A DNA stretch of 64,000 nucleotides from Varroa destructor. Taxonomy: Eukaryota; Arthropoda; Arachnida; Mesostigmata; Varroidae. The translations under genes and the position numbers were made by a program. Below are positions 62,600-64,000 of this stretch, piece after piece. The notes beneath the pieces were generated by a model. The model saw only the letters and a program-made list of their open reading frames with translations. It had not been told where the DNA came from and made no database searches. The stretch lies in contig NW_019211455.1 of NCBI RefSeq assembly GCF_002443255.2, forward strand, positions 33,819,472-33,883,471, in the 5' to 3' direction. Numbering within the stretch: the first letter of the stretch is position 1; each line of letters starts with the position of its first letter.

Positions 62600-64000
62600 T
62601 TAAGTAAAAATATATATTCGTTACTCATTATTTTATGAACGTAGTACATTTCTGCTACGAGTTGTGTCGTGATGTTATGCACATCTTCCCCGGTACTATC
62701 GTCGCCTCTAATGACGAATTTGCAAGACATATATACCGTACCTATAGTAAAAATAGTACATTACTACGTAACGTAGCAAAAAGAATTGAGTCGAGGTGGC
62801 TAATAATAGGTAATTAAAAAGCAATACGTAGAGCTAAGTTGCTCAGAATAGAAGTTAGAAATTGCTCAGAATACACTATAGGTATTAGCTTCACTCGTTC
62901 CAGCTAGTATCTCAACTTAAAGGTTTGCATTCATAAAGCTAAGCTAGCAGCAGCCTACAATGCTGGATTGGGTGCAGAAGGCGACACAGAAGGATGAAAA
63001 GTAGCCTTCACGAGTGGCACCGTCGTAAAGTTACAACACGACGCATTATACGGCTACTGACCATTTCGCTCGCAGCCAGATACGGCCGCTTCGTTGGATC
63101 TAGGAACAAGAAACCGAAAGCAAGCCAGCCAGCATATAGACGCTAATCAAGTGCACATAAATCCAATGAATTTTTTTTTCATTTTACAGGTGCATGGATA
63201 TAATGTGCTTCCAATATTTATTTGAATCAACCAGCAGCGATACCTGAAACGATTTTTTTTCTACTACACAAATTTAATTTAGAAAATGACTCTGTTCTAC
63301 GCCTATTAACAAATCGAAATATTTCCATGGTACAAGAATAGCCGCATACCTACTGTCATTCTCGTCTGGTTTGAGCTTTACGGTAAGTTAAGACGCATAT
63401 TAGGGGTCGCATCAAGCGAGCCCTTCAGAAGAGGACAATTTCATAGACTGCCGCATCATCCTTTGATCCACGCATTGTCGTTTTACAGACCTATCTATTC
63501 CAAGCTCCGATACACGAGATGTGAGCAAAAAATTCCTTTTTGCTCACACCCCGTGACACCAGGGCGAGTCGCCTGCCTGAGCCGCGTAACGTGAAGCCAA
63601 CGATTATGTAGTACTTGCAACAACCCGTTTACGATCGCTTTACGCAATCACACATGTGCGATGGTTAGAGCAGATGTACAGATTAGCACGAGCTAGTTTT
63701 CTTATTTTTGCTCAACAACCTTGTACCATGTCAAGATATCATGTCTCCTTACCTGTTCAAAATTTGTGGTCGCAGTAGTTGATGGATGGCAACACATCGA
63801 CCAAGTCAAAGAGTTCGGACTTCGGCCAGTCCGTCGTAAAACGATGAATGATTCTGTGTGAACAACAGCTTTGGAGCACGTTACAGTTATTCTGAATACT
63901 CATAATACTGCAGAAATGTGTTTTTAAAAAATATACTCTGACGCCACCGTCACGTGTCAATAGACATTTTCCTGAAGCGCTGCTCGAGCCAACTGTCAAT
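62600..64000. other. Right edge, possible upstream exons of the minus-strand gene
   Basis: A minus-strand open frame at 63757-63999 is protein-like (TDWPKSELFDLVDVLP) and lies just before a consensus donor CAG|GTAAGG near 63755. Its best frame meets a stop four bases before that donor, so the two do not fit together simply. The rest shows no clear exon. Confidence 0.25.
63520..63548. repeat. Perfect 12-bp hairpin
   Basis: TGTGAGCAAAAA and TTTTTGCTCACA form a perfect stem around a 5-base loop (ATTCC). Confidence 0.9.

Noticed and set aside
1..64000. CRISPR arrays, operons or prokaryotic defence systems
   Set aside because: No regular repeat-spacer arrays and no compact co-directional genes; splice sites and gene layout are those of an animal genome.

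Overview
The window is AT-rich animal nuclear DNA with sparse, intron-split genes, long empty stretches, microsatellites and decayed transposons. The gene content (a reeler-DOMON-cytochrome b561 protein, a C2H2 zinc-finger protein), the many mariner remnants and a short TTAGG-type telomere motif suggest an arthropod. A chelicerate such as a parasitiform mite is my guess only, because no sequence here fixes the species.

Left part (1-12.7 kb): the 3' part of a minus-strand gene for a protein with eight C2H2 zinc fingers lies at 977-4034 in three exons whose splice sites agree in phase. Its true 5' end is unclear. A strong acceptor in front of the first visible exon suggests one or more distant upstream exons. 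An unidentified cluster of open frames lies at 6.4-7.7 kb. Two broken mariner transposons follow, at 10.9-11.5 kb (minus) and 12.2-12.66 kb (plus).

Middle part (12.7-39 kb): mostly empty sequence with AT, CA, poly-G and poly-T tracts. It holds a nearly full-length but dead mariner with both inverted ends and a TA on each side (19024-20233). A 3.4-kb block rich in CAG/CAA/CTG/ACG repeats and higher in GC (29.6-33.0 kb) resembles a promoter or first-exon region and contains a consensus minus-strand splice donor. A reverse-transcriptase remnant of a non-LTR retrotransposon lies at 35.9-36.5 kb.

Right part (39-64 kb): the best-supported gene is a complete minus-strand ferric-chelate reductase 1 homologue (FRRS1-like). 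Its ten coding exons (39240-49885) join in phase to a 598-residue protein with signal peptide, reeler domain, DOMON domain, a six-helix cytochrome b561 core with four candidate haem histidines, and a final membrane helix. Its intron 5 holds another dead mariner and a (CCTAA)4 tract. From 50 to 64 kb the only other gene-like signal is the last two exons of an unidentified minus-strand gene (61922-62576), plus several unassigned open frames and inverted repeats.

The two recognisable genes have no evident shared role: one encodes a likely nuclear DNA-binding protein, the other a membrane electron-transfer protein for iron reduction. I found no CRISPR, operon or other prokaryotic system. The most unusual signals are the mariner family with a shared end sequence, the intronic telomere-like tract, a near-perfect 18-bp hairpin in a FRRS1 intron, and a zinc finger with a one-residue Cys-Cys spacing.
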